From: CAVSUR01 sp963731285
Lineage (GTDB): Bacteria > Actinomycetota > Actinomycetes > Streptosporangiales > Streptosporangiaceae
Reading direction: 5' to 3'
Assembly: GCA_963731285.1 (NCBI GenBank)
Contig: CAVSUR010000006.1
Span: forward strand, 313,575-377,574
DNA length: 64,000 nt
Shown: piece by piece, positions 22,712 through 31,545 of the stretch
Numbering within the stretch: position 1 is the stretch's first letter
How the letters are laid out: each line of letters opens with the position of its first letter
Position numbers and translations under genes: made by a program
Notes under the pieces: model-generated
What the model saw: the letters and a program-made list of their open reading frames with translations, nothing else
Database searches by the model: none
Told to the model about the DNA's origin: nothing

Positions 22712-23587
22712 ATGCGGATCGGCGCCAAGGTGCCCAATACCGGGTCGCTGCCGGCTGAGCGGGGTATCGGCGCGATGGCCGCCGAACTCGAGCGAGCCGG
22801 CTTCGACTCGCTTTGGGTCAGCGATCATCTGGTCATGCCCTCGGTTATCTCGTCGCGGTACCCATTCGCCGCGGATGGGAAGGCGACGTGGCCGACCAGC
22901 ACGCCGTACCTCGACGCGATGATCGCGCTGACTGCGATCGCGGCGGCCACGCACCGTGTGCGCATCGGCACGGCCGTGCTGGTGCTGCCGTTGCGCCAGC
23001 CGGTGGTGCTCGCCAAGCAGGCCGCGTCGATCGACGTCATCGGCGGCGGCCGACTCGAGCTCGGTATCGGGGCGGGCTGGCTGGCGGAGGAGTTCGCGGC
23101 GCTCGCGGTCCCGTTCGCCGGGCGGGGCGAGCGCCTGGACGAATGGATCGAGATCCTGCGGGCGGTGTGGACCGGGACACCGGCGCCGTTCGCCGGGCGG
23201 CACTACATGCTGCCGGGCGGGCTGCACTCCGGGCCGGTCCCGCCGCATTCGATCCCGCTGCTCATCGGGGGGCACTCGGTCCGGGCCAGGGCACGCGCCG
23301 CCAGCTGTGACGGCTGGCTCGCCCAGCAGTCGGCGACCGCGCTCGACCTCAGCGAGCTCGCCGCGGAGATCACGGGAATGCGGCGCGCAGCTGCGGCCGC
23401 GGGCCGCGACCCGGCCGCCTTGCGGGCGGTGCTGCGCATCGTGGACTCGGCGCAGCGACCAGAGCAGGTCGCCGCAGCACTGCCAGCGCTGGCCGCCGCC
23501 GGCGTCACCGAGATCATCGTCGATACCGACTGGTCCGCGCCAGGGTCGGCGGCGGCCGCCTGCGTCCAGCTGCGCGCCGCCGCCTGA
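22712..23587 (+). CDS. LLM-class flavin/F420-dependent oxidoreductase
   Basis: An intact 291-residue luciferase-like monooxygenase, starting MRIGAKVPNTGSLPAE, with FDSLWVSDHLVMP, VRIGTAVLVLPLRQPVVLAKQAASIDVIGGGRLELGIGAGW and LIGGHSVRARARAA. These are the strand and loop signatures of the F420-dependent TIGR03619-like subgroup. It follows the aldehyde dehydrogenase after seven bases and is the first gene with no frameshift after the disturbed block. It may take a substrate-specific oxidation or reduction step using F420H2 or FMN; the cofactor is inferred from family and host type. Confidence 0.85.
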   Translation: MRIGAKVPNTGSLPAERGIGAMAAELERAGFDSLWVSDHLVMPSVISSRYPFAADGKATWPTSTPYLDAMIALTAIAAATHRVRIGTAVLVLPLRQPVVLAKQAASIDVIGGGRLELGIGAGWLAEEFAALAVPFAGRGERLDEWIEILRAVWTGTPAPFAGRHYMLPGGLHSGPVPPHSIPLLIGGHSVRARARAASCDGWLAQQSATALDLSELAAEITGMRRAAAAAGRDPAALRAVLRIVDSAQRPEQVAAALPALAAAGVTEIIVDTDWSAPGSAAAACVQLRAAA

Positions 23588-23624
23588 TGCCGACCGCACG
23601 CGGAGGCCGGAAGGCGCGGCCGTC

Positions 23625-24389
23625 TCAGCGGACATAGGCCGCGCCATTAATGTCCAGCGTCGCGCCGGTCAGGTGCCGGCACGCCCCGCTGGCCAAGAAC
23701 GCGATCAGATCACCGACCTCGGCGGGCGGCACCATGTCGCCGAGCGGAAGGATCTTGCGGACCTCGTCTTCACCGCCGCGGAACGTTGCCGAGATCTCCG
23801 TCAGCGGCGTGCGCACAAGCCCAGGCGCGATCACGTAGGCGAGCACCCCGTCGGCGGCGTGCACCCTGGCGATCGTCTGGGTGACCGCCTTGATCGCGGC
23901 CTTGCTAGCCGCATAGGCGCTGAGCTGCGGGATCGCTGAGCCCTGCTGCCCGGACCAGCTGGACAGTGTGATGATGACGCCCCCGCCGGCCGTCCGGTAG
24001 TGGCGCACCGCATTGCGAATGAGGCTGGCGGGCTCCACCACGTTCACTTGCAGGATCTGCGCCCAGGTCGCGTCCCACTCTGCGTCGGAGGCGCCGATCG
24101 GGTTGTCAGGCATGATGGCGGCGTTGTTGACGAGCACGTCGATCCGCCCGCGCCACGCCAACGCCCGCGACCACAGGTCGCGGGCCGACCCCGGCTGGCG
24201 GAAATCGGCGCAGAGCAGCAGCCTGCGGTCGGCCGGGATCGCGCTGGTGGCGCGCTCGGCCGCGGTGGCATCGCTGGAGTAGTGCGCGATGACACTAGCA
24301 CCGGCCGCGCCCAGGATCCGTGCCGTCACAGTGCCGATGCCGCCCGACGCCCCGGTGAGCAGGATGGTCTTGCCGGTCAGGTCGGTCAC
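23625..24389 (-). CDS. Short-chain dehydrogenase/reductase (SDR)
   Basis: A 254-residue classical SDR: cofactor motif TGASGGIG at residues 12-19, NNAA near residue 90, catalytic Ser in TLSSWSGQ, YAASK (Tyr/Lys) near 160, and a C-terminal LTGATLDINGA. GTG start at 24389 preceded by GGGAG. It is the downstream member of a two-SDR minus-strand pair that converges on the LLM gene. Probably reduces or oxidises a hydroxy/keto intermediate; NAD(H) or NADP(H) choice is not clear. Confidence 0.88.
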   Translation of the reverse strand: MTDLTGKTILLTGASGGIGTVTARILGAAGASVIAHYSSDATAAERATSAIPADRRLLLCADFRQPGSARDLWSRALAWRGRIDVLVNNAAIMPDNPIGASDAEWDATWAQILQVNVVEPASLIRNAVRHYRTAGGGVIITLSSWSGQQGSAIPQLSAYAASKAAIKAVTQTIARVHAADGVLAYVIAPGLVRTPLTEISATFRGGEDEVRKILPLGDMVPPAEVGDLIAFLASGACRHLTGATLDINGAAYVR

Positions 24390-24426
24390 TGCATCGCTCC
24401 CTCGTAGGTACGTGCCGCCGCGGCAC

Positions 24427-25185
24427 TCATAGGATTCCGGCGTCGACAGCGAGCAGCTGGCCGGTGATCCCCGACGATAGGTCGCTGGCCAGGAACAACA
24501 CTGCGTCCGCGACTTCCACGGCGGTCGCGATCCGGCCTAGCGCCGTCTGCTCGCCGGCCTGCCGCAGCGCCTCCTCGACCGGCAGCCCGAGCGTTTCGGC
24601 CCGGCGGGCCATGCGCCCGCGCAACGCCTCGGTCGCGATCGGCCCCGGCCCGACCGCGTTCACCCGGATTCCGTCGCGGCCCACGTCCATGGCGGCCGAG
24701 CGCACCAGGCCGACGACCGCATGCTTGCTCGCGGTGTAAGACGGCAGCCGCGGATCACCCTTCCAGCCGTTCAGTGACGCCATCGCGATGATGCTGCCAC
24801 CCCGGCCGGCCATCCGGCGCACCGCCTCGCGCACGGTCAGCATCAGCCCGCCGACGTTTACCGCGAACACGTCGTCCCACTGCACCGGGTCGATGTCGCC
24901 TGTCCGGCTCCACGCTGGGACCACGCCCGCACAGGCAACGACGACGTCAGGCGCGCGGGCGGCCGGGCCGAAGGCAGCCGCCAGCGCCGCAGGGTCACGG
25001 ACGTCGGCGACGACCGCATACCACCCGGCGGGCCCGGACGGCCGCGCGGGATGAATCAGGTCGATGACGGTCCCGGTCGCGCCCGCCTCGGCCAGGCGCG
25101 CAGCGATCGCGGCGCCGAGGCCGCGCGCGCCCCCGGTCACCACCGCAACCTTGCCGCGCAGCAGTCCGCGCGGCTGGCCGGTCAC
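24427..25185 (-). CDS. Short-chain dehydrogenase/reductase (SDR)
   Basis: A classical SDR with TGGARGLG near residue 17, a CAGV motif, ASLNGWKG (catalytic Ser region), YTASKHAVVG (Tyr/Lys) and NAVGPGPIATE. GTG at 25185 is chosen because the longer frame to 25260 would overlap the divergent [2Fe-2S] gene. DLIHP after the Rossmann beta2 strand suggests NAD preference. It is 37 bases upstream of the second SDR, so the two are one transcript. Confidence 0.87.
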   Translation of the reverse strand: MTGQPRGLLRGKVAVVTGGARGLGAAIAARLAEAGATGTVIDLIHPARPSGPAGWYAVVADVRDPAALAAAFGPAARAPDVVVACAGVVPAWSRTGDIDPVQWDDVFAVNVGGLMLTVREAVRRMAGRGGSIIAMASLNGWKGDPRLPSYTASKHAVVGLVRSAAMDVGRDGIRVNAVGPGPIATEALRGRMARRAETLGLPVEEALRQAGEQTALGRIATAVEVADAVLFLASDLSSGITGQLLAVDAGIL

Positions 25186-25244
25186 CGGCCGGCCCCAGCC
25201 GACGCGGATATACGCATCCGTCGGCCTGTGGCTACCATGACGCC

Positions 25245-25565
25245 ATGCGCGTGCTGCCACGCGGCCGCCTGCCGCTCGGCCCGGCTCAGGGCATCGAGCG
25301 CGGCCCGGCCGTCACGATCACCGTCGACGGACAACTGCGCAAAGCGCACGCAGGCGAGACCGTGGCCGCCGCGATGATCGCCGACGACGGTATCGCAACC
25401 CGCCGGACCGCTGGCGGCGCGTGGCGCGGGGTTTATTGCGGCATGGGCGCGTGCTTCGACTGCCTGGTCGTCATCGACGATGTTCCGAACACCAGGGCGT
25501 GCATGACGCTGGTCGCCGCAGGCATGCGGATCGAGCGCCAGCACGGCGCCGGGGCCGGCTTCTGA
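25245..25565 (+). CDS. Small [2Fe-2S]-binding subunit of an FAD-dependent amino-acid/opine dehydrogenase
   Basis: A 106-residue protein with an N-terminal ITVDGQLRKAHAGETVAAAM strand pair and the cluster motif YCGMGACFDCLVVID followed by a Cys in NTRACMT, as in HcnA, LhpF and the N-terminus of SoxA-type sarcosine oxidase subunits. In those enzymes it passes electrons from the FAD subunits to the respiratory chain. Its two large partners are encoded at 26825 and 28293 on the same strand. The gene is set apart from them by about 220 bases, an inverted repeat and the dehydrogenase gene at 25788, which is unusual. Confidence 0.85.
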   Translation: MRVLPRGRLPLGPAQGIERGPAVTITVDGQLRKAHAGETVAAAMIADDGIATRRTAGGAWRGVYCGMGACFDCLVVIDDVPNTRACMTLVAAGMRIERQHGAGAGF

Positions 25566-25732
25566 TCCTCGCGCGCGCCGCTCTGCGCGGCGCGCGTCGG
25601 CCAGTCGTCCCGGCCTGCGCGCATCCGCCGGCCGGGCGCCTCGGCTGCTCCGCCGCGACCGCGTCCGGGCGCCCGCGACCCAGTCCGCACCGGTCGCAGC
25701 CGGAGTGGACAATCCCGGTCCGCCAGGATTAT

Positions 25733-25766
25733 GTTCGTAAGGCGACTCTCGGTACGACATACGAAC
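25733..25766. promoter_or_regulatory. GTTCGTA / TACGAAC inverted repeat before the long plus-strand operon
   Basis: GTTCGTA at 25733-25739 and its exact inverse TACGAAC at 25760-25766 are separated by 20 bases, with a second half-site GGTACGACA inside. It lies 20-55 bases upstream of the GTG at 25788, where a promoter of the operon is expected. It probably binds a dimeric regulator such as an IclR or GntR protein. Confidence 0.5.
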
Positions 25767-25787
25767 CATCTTAATCGGGGAGGTGGC

Positions 25788-26828
25788 GTGGGCAATGTGG
25801 TCGCGGCCGGGAACGGTCGGGACACCCATCGCCCCGACCCCACCCTGACCGTGGCAGTCGCGGGCGCCGGCAGCATCGGCGTCGCGTGGTCGCTGCTCTT
25901 CGCGCAAGCCGGCCACGAGGTGCGCCTCTACGATCCCGCCGCCGACCGCCGCGCGGTGGTGCCCATCGAGCTGGCCCGGCGGCTCGCCGGGCTGCATGCC
26001 GCCGGGCTGCTGGCCGAAGACGCCGCCGTGATCGCCGGCCGGGTGCGCGTGACAGCCGGCCTGGAAGAAGCGGCCCGGTCCGCCGGCTATGTCCAGGAGT
26101 GCGCGCCCGAGGAGCTCGCGGTCAAGCGCGAGCTGTTTGCCACGCTCGACCAGATCGCTCCCGCCGGCGCGGTGCTGGCTTCGTCATCATCTGCCCTGCC
26201 GTGCTCAGCAATCGCCGCCGGGTTGGCGGGCTCGGAACGATGCCTGATCGCCCATCCTGGTAACCCGCCCTACCTGCTGCGGGTCGTCGAACTTGTGCCG
26301 AGCCCGCAGACGTCGGCGCGCACGGTTGATGTCACGGCGGCGCTCTTGAGCTCGGCCGGCATGCTGCCAGTCCGGCTGCGGAAGGAAGTGACCGGGTTCG
26401 TCTTCAACCGCCTGCAAGGCGCCGTGCTGCGCGAGGCGTACTGTCTCGTGCGCGATGGCGTGGTCGCGCCCGAGGACATCGACCTGGTGATGCGGGCCGG
26501 GCTCGCGCGGCGCTGGGCGGTGCTCGGCCCGTTCGAGACCGCGGAGCTGAATACCAGGGGCGGCGTTGACCGGCACGCCCTGCTGATGGGCCCGGCGTAC
26601 GCGCGGATGGGCGCCGAGCGCGGCCAGGCTGAGGTCGGCTGGGAACCAGAGCTGGTCCGCGAGGTCTCGGCGAGCGTGCGCCGCCGGTTCCCGCGCGAAG
26701 CGTGGGAGGACAACGTGACCTGGCGGGACCGCGCACTCATGGTCCTGGAGCACTGCTGGCGGGCCCACCCAGAGCTGTCCGGGCCGCCGGCCGAGCCAGT
26801 TGCGCAGTCCGTCAGCGGGCCGTCGTGA
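25788..26828 (+). CDS. 3-hydroxyacyl-CoA dehydrogenase family protein (L-gulonate/lambda-crystallin-like)
   Basis: A 346-residue NAD-dependent dehydrogenase. GTG at 25788 with GGGGAGG; an upstream ATG would cover the inverted repeat. N-terminal Rossmann motif VAGAGSIGVAWSLLFA, then ASSSSALPCSAIA and HPGNPPYLLRVVELVP (catalytic His region), and the C-terminal helical domain with TGFVFNRLQGAVLREAYCLV. NPP and N...L spacing match lambda-crystallin/L-gulonate and carnitine 3-dehydrogenases rather than true fatty-acid enzymes. It would oxidise a 3-hydroxy acid. First gene of a very compact run; its TGA overlaps the next start. Confidence 0.85.
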   Translation: MGNVVAAGNGRDTHRPDPTLTVAVAGAGSIGVAWSLLFAQAGHEVRLYDPAADRRAVVPIELARRLAGLHAAGLLAEDAAVIAGRVRVTAGLEEAARSAGYVQECAPEELAVKRELFATLDQIAPAGAVLASSSSALPCSAIAAGLAGSERCLIAHPGNPPYLLRVVELVPSPQTSARTVDVTAALLSSAGMLPVRLRKEVTGFVFNRLQGAVLREAYCLVRDGVVAPEDIDLVMRAGLARRWAVLGPFETAELNTRGGVDRHALLMGPAYARMGAERGQAEVGWEPELVREVSASVRRRFPREAWEDNVTWRDRALMVLEHCWRAHPELSGPPAEPVAQSVSGPS

Positions 26829-28300
26829 GCGCTGACTGCGCGGCTGAGCCGCACGACCACGAGGACCGGGCCGGGCAGTCGTGCGATCTGCTCGTGATCG
26901 GGGCCGGGCCGGCCGGGCTGGCGGCCGCGGCGACGGCCGGCCAGTACGGGCTGCGCACGATCGTCCTGGACGAAAGGCCGACTCCGGGCGGGCAGGTGTA
27001 CAAGCAGCCAGGCCCGGGCTTCCGAATCAGCGACCCGGCGCGCGTTGGCCGCGACTACATGCGCGGCGTGGCGCTGGCGCGGCAGGCGGCCCGCAGCAGG
27101 GCGGAGCTGCGAGCCGGCGTCGAGGTCGTCGCGCTCGACGGCACCAGCGCCATCGTCGTGGCGGGCGGCAGATCGTATTCGCTGCACGGCAGGAGAATGC
27201 TGATCGCGGCGGGTGCGCACGACCGCCCGGTCGTGTTCCCCGGCTGGACTCTGCCGGGCGTCGTCACCGCCGGAGGCGCGCAGGCACTGGTGAAGGCGTC
27301 TCGCATCGTGCCGGGAGACCGGGTCGCGTTCGCGGGCAGCGGCCCGCTCGCGCTGGCGTTCCCGGCGCAGTTGCGGCACTACGGCGTGAACGTTGTGCTC
27401 GTGCTCGAGTCCGGGCCGCCGCCCGGACCCCGCGCGCTGGCCGGGATAGCGCGGGTCGGCGCAGGAAACGGAGAGTTGCTGCGCGACGCCGCCGGATATC
27501 GCTGGCAGCTGGCCAGGTACCGGGTGCCGCTTCGTTACCGCCGGATCATCACCGCCGCTCAGGGCGATGGGCGCGTCGAGGAGATCGTGCACGCCGCGGT
27601 CGACCCCGCCTGGCGGGTGGTGCCCAGATCAGAGCAGCGGGTCGCGGTGGACACCCTCTGCCTCGGTTACGGGTTCGTCCCCGCCGACGAGCTACTGCGT
27701 CTGGCCGGGTGCCTGTTCGGCTACGACGAGGATCTCGGCGGCACCGTGGTGCAGCGCGATGAGTGGCTGCAAACCAGCGTGCCGGGCGTGCTGGCGGCGG
27801 GCGACGTGGCGGGGATACGCGGCGCGCTGTCCGCCGCCGATCAGGGCCGCCTCGCCGCGCTGCGAGCGGCGGCCGACCTCGGCGTGCTGACCGAGACACA
27901 GGCCGAGCGGCTGGCCCGGCCGGTTCGGGTTCGGCTGGCGCGCAAGGAACGGTTCCGCGCCGCGCTCGCGCCGCTGTATGCGGTCGGGCCAGGGCTCTAC
28001 GAGCTGACCACGCCGCAGACGGTGGTCTGCCGCTGTGAGGAGGTCACCCGGGCCGAGCTGGACGCGGCCATCGCCTCGACGGCGGACGTGAACGTGATCA
28101 AGAGCTACACCAGGGCCGGCATGGGGCTGTGCCAGGGCCGCAACTGCCGTCGCCAGGTCGCGGCGCTCATCGCCGCCAGCACCGGCATCCGGATCGCTGA
28201 CGTGCCGGCCGCGACTGCCCGTCCGCCGGCCCGACCAGTGCCGCTCGCGGCGCTCGCAGACGACTCAATCCGGGACGAGGGGCTGTTCGTCCGTGACTGA
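26825..28300 (+). CDS. FAD/NAD(P)-binding large subunit of an opine/hydroxyproline-type dehydrogenase
   Basis: A 491-residue flavoprotein. GTG at 26825 overlaps the previous stop (GTGA). FAD motif LLVIGAGPAGLAAAATAGQYG near residue 24, a second GAHDRPVVFPGWTLPGVVTAGG block, a Rossmann motif VAFAGSGPLALAFPAQL, and AAGDVAGIRGALSAADQG near the end of the fold. The C-terminal CRCEEVTRAEL ... GMGLCQGRNC holds four cysteines of a BFD-like [2Fe-2S] domain. This layout is that of HcnB, OoxA/NoxA and LhpE. With the DAO subunit and the small Fe-S protein it would form a membrane-linked amino-acid dehydrogenase. Confidence 0.88.
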   Translation: MSADCAAEPHDHEDRAGQSCDLLVIGAGPAGLAAAATAGQYGLRTIVLDERPTPGGQVYKQPGPGFRISDPARVGRDYMRGVALARQAARSRAELRAGVEVVALDGTSAIVVAGGRSYSLHGRRMLIAAGAHDRPVVFPGWTLPGVVTAGGAQALVKASRIVPGDRVAFAGSGPLALAFPAQLRHYGVNVVLVLESGPPPGPRALAGIARVGAGNGELLRDAAGYRWQLARYRVPLRYRRIITAAQGDGRVEEIVHAAVDPAWRVVPRSEQRVAVDTLCLGYGFVPADELLRLAGCLFGYDEDLGGTVVQRDEWLQTSVPGVLAAGDVAGIRGALSAADQGRLAALRAAADLGVLTETQAERLARPVRVRLARKERFRAALAPLYAVGPGLYELTTPQTVVCRCEEVTRAELDAAIASTADVNVIKSYTRAGMGLCQGRNCRRQVAALIAASTGIRIADVPAATARPPARPVPLAALADDSIRDEGLFVRD

Positions 28301-29589
28301 GCAAACTCCGCGAAGAGTTCCGGGGGGTGGGCTCCCTGGGCATTCAGAGCAGGTCGCTTCCGTTCCCGCCCGTCCAGCCCTGGTCCTTCCGGCGGCCAGC
28401 GACCTGCGCGCGCCGCTGCCCGCGAGCACCGATATCGCGGTGATCGGCGGTGGCCTGGCGGGCTGTGCGCTTGCCTACTTCCTCGCCACGGCCGGCGCGG
28501 AGGTCGTGGTCGTCGAGCGCGGCGAGCTGAACCGGGAGGCGTCGGGCACCAACGCCGGGAGCTTCCACTTTCAGATCGCCATCCACCAGCTCACCGGATC
28601 CGACAGCAACGCCGACACCGCCCGGCTGCACGCCGACGTGCGGCTGCACGCCGACGCCGCGGATGTGTGGTCCGCCCTGGAGGGTGAGCTGTTCGCCGAC
28701 CTCGGCGTGCACGTCACCGGCGGGCTCATGGTGGCGGAGACGCAGGACGAGCTGCGCACGCTGATCCGCAAGCAGCGGATCGAGCAGGACGCCGGCCTGC
28801 AGACCGAGCTGCTGACCGGCCGGGCGCTCCGGGACTTCGCGCCGTACCTTGCCGATGACCTGACCGGCGCGGTGTACTGCGGGCAGGAGGGTCACGCGAA
28901 CCCGCTGCTAGCCACCCCCGCCTTCGCCGCCCGCGCCATCGAGGCAGGCGCGCGGATCCGCACGCAGGCGCCGGTGCTGAGCGTGGAAACCGTGACCGGA
29001 CCCGGCAGCGCCCGCTTCCGGCTGCGCACCGGCGCGGGCGACATCACCGCGGCCCGGGTGGTCAACGCGGCAGGCGCCTGGGCTCCGGAGGTCGCGGCGC
29101 TCAGCGGCCTGAGCCTGCCGGTCTGGTCCGACGGGTTGCACGTCAACGTGACCGAGCCGCGGGAGCGGATGCTGACGCCGATGGTGCAGCACATCGGGCG
29201 CCGGCTGACCCTGAAGCAAGCCGCCAACGGCACGTTCATCATCGGTGGCGGCTGGCCGGCCCGACCCGAGCGGCCGCCGACCCGATACTCGGTGCGGTGG
29301 GACAGCGCCGCGGGCAACACCGCGGTCGCGATCCGGGTGCTGCCTGCTCTGGCCGACGTCCGGGTTACGCACATGTGGACCGGCGCCATCGCGTTCACCG
29401 ATGACCTGCTGCCGGTTGTCGGCGGGTACCGGCGGCTGCCGGGCTACTACCTGTGCCTGGCCTCGACCGGATTCACCCTCGGGCCCATCATCGCCAGGAT
29501 GCTCGCCGAGCACCTGACGAGCCGGCACGCCCGGCCTGATTTCGGCCGAGTACTCACCAGACCGGGTTCCCTCGCTGGCCCGCGCCTGA
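28293..29589 (+). CDS. FAD-dependent DAO-type catalytic subunit (OoxB/HcnC/LhpB-like)
   Basis: A D-amino-acid-oxidase-fold subunit of about 430 residues: GTG start at 28293, eight bases inside the previous gene; FAD motif IAVIGGGLAGCALAYFLA near residue 50; NREASGTNAGSFHFQ; GHANPLLATPAFAARA; NAAGAWAPEVA; and the C-terminal GYYLCLASTGFTLGPIIARMLAEHL. As read, the frame runs on to 29840, overlapping the next gene by 235 bases. Removing one G at 29544-29545 gives DFAEYSPDRVPSLARA and a stop at 29587-29589, followed by AAAGGAG for the next gene, so that is very likely the true end. It would oxidise the C-N bond of an imino/secondary or D-amino acid. Confidence 0.88.
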
Positions 29590-29605
29590 CCACAAAGGAG
29601 CACCC

Positions 29606-30538
29606 ATGGACCGAAACGACGTCGACTGGAGGGGTTACTGGGCGTCGTGTCCCACCCCGTTCCGCGCCGGCGACGAGAGCCTGGACACCGGCACGCTGCG
29701 CGAGCTACTGGAGTTTTATGTCAGCTGCGGGCTGCACGGCGTGCTCATCAACGGGACGGTCGGCGAGTGGTTCTCGCAGCCCGAGAGCGACCGCAAGGCA
29801 GTGGCGGAGACGGCGATTGACGCGGTCGCGGGCCGGATGACGGTCGTGATCGGCTGCACCGCGTACACCGCCAAGGAGATCGCAGGCTACGGGCGGCACG
29901 CCATGGCGGCCGGTGCGGACGGGATCGAGGTCAGTGCGCCGCCGTACTCCAAGCTTTTCCCGGATGAGATCATCCGGTACTACCAGGACGTGTCCGAGGC
30001 AGTCGACGGCCCGCTGATGATCTACAACTGGCCGCACGGCACGAACGTCGAGATCACCCCGGAACTGGCCGACCAGCTGGTGGACATCCCTACGGTGGTG
30101 GCGGTCAAGGACAGCACCCCCGATGCCGAGCAGTTCTTCGAGACCACCCGGCGCATCGTCGGCCGGGCCAGGGTGTTCGGTCCGTTTATGACCGCCCGCG
30201 GTCTGGAGATGCTGCGCAAGCACGGCGGGGACGGTCTCATCGGCGGCGGCAGCTTGTTCGGTGCGGCCGACGCCGGTTTCTGGACCGCGTACTGGCAGGG
30301 TGACTACGCCGTCTGCGATGAGTACACGCGGCGGAACGAGACGCTGTTCGCGAAGCTGTGGCTGCCCGGCGGCTGGGCGGGCGTGCACGGCGCCTACCAG
30401 AGCGAGCTGAAGGCAGTCATGGCCATGCTCGGGCAGCCCGGCGGTGTGGTCCGGCGGCCGCGGCTGCCTGTCACCGACCCGGCGGCGCTAGCCGAGATCC
30501 GGGCGGCACTGACGGAATTCGGGCTGCTGCCTGGCTGA
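29606..30538 (+). CDS. Dihydrodipicolinate synthase family lyase/deaminase
   Basis: A 310-residue TIM-barrel class I aldolase. AAAGGAG lies seven bases before the ATG. The active-site residues are visible: NGTVGEW (family GTTGE; the second Thr is Val here), Tyr in LMIYNWP and the Schiff-base Lys in VVAVKDST. The loop after the Lys and the W-rich GTVGEWF are unlike true DapA. In hydroxyproline clusters a family member deaminates pyrroline-4-hydroxy-2-carboxylate to alpha-ketoglutarate semialdehyde, and its place right after the two FAD subunits fits that. Other aldolase or dehydratase activities of the family are possible. Confidence 0.87.
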   Translation: MDRNDVDWRGYWASCPTPFRAGDESLDTGTLRELLEFYVSCGLHGVLINGTVGEWFSQPESDRKAVAETAIDAVAGRMTVVIGCTAYTAKEIAGYGRHAMAAGADGIEVSAPPYSKLFPDEIIRYYQDVSEAVDGPLMIYNWPHGTNVEITPELADQLVDIPTVVAVKDSTPDAEQFFETTRRIVGRARVFGPFMTARGLEMLRKHGGDGLIGGGSLFGAADAGFWTAYWQGDYAVCDEYTRRNETLFAKLWLPGGWAGVHGAYQSELKAVMAMLGQPGGVVRRPRLPVTDPAALAEIRAALTEFGLLPG

Positions 30539-30586
30539 GACGACCGCGCGGCCGCCCATGCCGCGCAGCACGAGAGAGGGAACGTC

Positions 30587-31516
30587 ATGTTCGCTGGGGT
30601 CGATCACGTCGGCATCGGAGTGGCCGACATGGACGCGGCGCTGGAGTTCTTCCGCGAGCGGATGGGCTTCAGCCGGGTGCTCTTCGACTACACCGGCGAG
30701 CTGCCGGGGCTGGAGGAGCTGACGCACCGCGCGCGCACCCGCGCCCGCGTGGTCATGCTGGCCAGCGCCAGCATGACCCCGCTGGGGCCCGGCAAGGTCA
30801 AGCTGGTGCAGGTGCTGGCGGACGGCGGCACGCCGCCGCTGCCGCCGGGAGCGTGCTATGGCGAGGTCGGGATCTGCGAGGTGTGCGTGCACGCCCGCGA
30901 TGTGCCCGCGGTGCACCGCAGGCTGCTGGAGCAGGGCTGCAAGGAGCTGATGGAGCCGGTCAGCATCAAGGTCACGCCGTTCAATATCGGGGTGGAACTG
31001 TGCTACGTCGCCGATCCCGGCGACGGCAAGATCGAGATCCTGGAGTGGACTGGCATCTGGCAGCCGCTGCCCGGCGAGCCGCGGCTGGAGGGCGTCAACC
31101 ACGTGGCGTTTGGAGTGGTGGACATGACCGCGACCCGCGAGTTCTACGCCGGGTTCGGGTTCAGTCACCTGGTGCTGGAGTCAGACGGATACTTCGAGCC
31201 AATGCGTCCCTGGTATGACCGGGAGATGCCGCGCCAGCACATGATCCTCGTGCTGCCCGGTCAGGGCGCGGGCATCGAGCCGGTCCGTCTGCAGCCCGAG
31301 ACGATGGACTGCCGGGGCGAGTGGGGGCATCTCGGGCCGATGGAGTTCGCCATCGGCGTGACGAACCTGGATCAGGCCTTTGCCCAGCTCCGGGCATCCG
31401 GCCTGGAATTCCGCAGCGACCCGCAGACGGTGGACGTCGGATCTGGCGAGTGGCGGTACGCCTACTTCCAGGATCCGGACGGACTGTACGTATCACTGAT
31501 CGAGCCGCGCTACTAA
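30587..31516 (+). CDS. Two-domain VOC (glyoxalase/dioxygenase fold) protein
   Basis: A 309-residue protein with two vicinal-oxygen-chelate domains. Domain 1 (1-155) starts VDHVGIGVADMDAALEFF and ends KIEILEWTG. Domain 2 (about 165-309) starts VNHVAFGVVDMTATREFY and ends DGLYVSLIEPRY. The His near each domain start and the Glu near each end are the expected metal ligands. GAGAGAGGG precedes the ATG. Such proteins act as extradiol-type dioxygenases, epimerases or glyoxalases; nothing here fixes which. Operon position suggests a step on the same substrate as the DHDPS-family enzyme. Confidence 0.83.
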   Translation: MFAGVDHVGIGVADMDAALEFFRERMGFSRVLFDYTGELPGLEELTHRARTRARVVMLASASMTPLGPGKVKLVQVLADGGTPPLPPGACYGEVGICEVCVHARDVPAVHRRLLEQGCKELMEPVSIKVTPFNIGVELCYVADPGDGKIEILEWTGIWQPLPGEPRLEGVNHVAFGVVDMTATREFYAGFGFSHLVLESDGYFEPMRPWYDREMPRQHMILVLPGQGAGIEPVRLQPETMDCRGEWGHLGPMEFAIGVTNLDQAFAQLRASGLEFRSDPQTVDVGSGEWRYAYFQDPDGLYVSLIEPRY

Positions 31517-31545
31517 AGATTCCAGCCTCCGAAGGGAACCTTCCC

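Noticed and set aside
24427..25260. Longer start for the second SDR (ATG at 25260)
   Set aside because: It would overlap the divergent [2Fe-2S] gene and add 25 residues not seen in SDRs; GTG at 25185 places the Rossmann motif at the usual distance.
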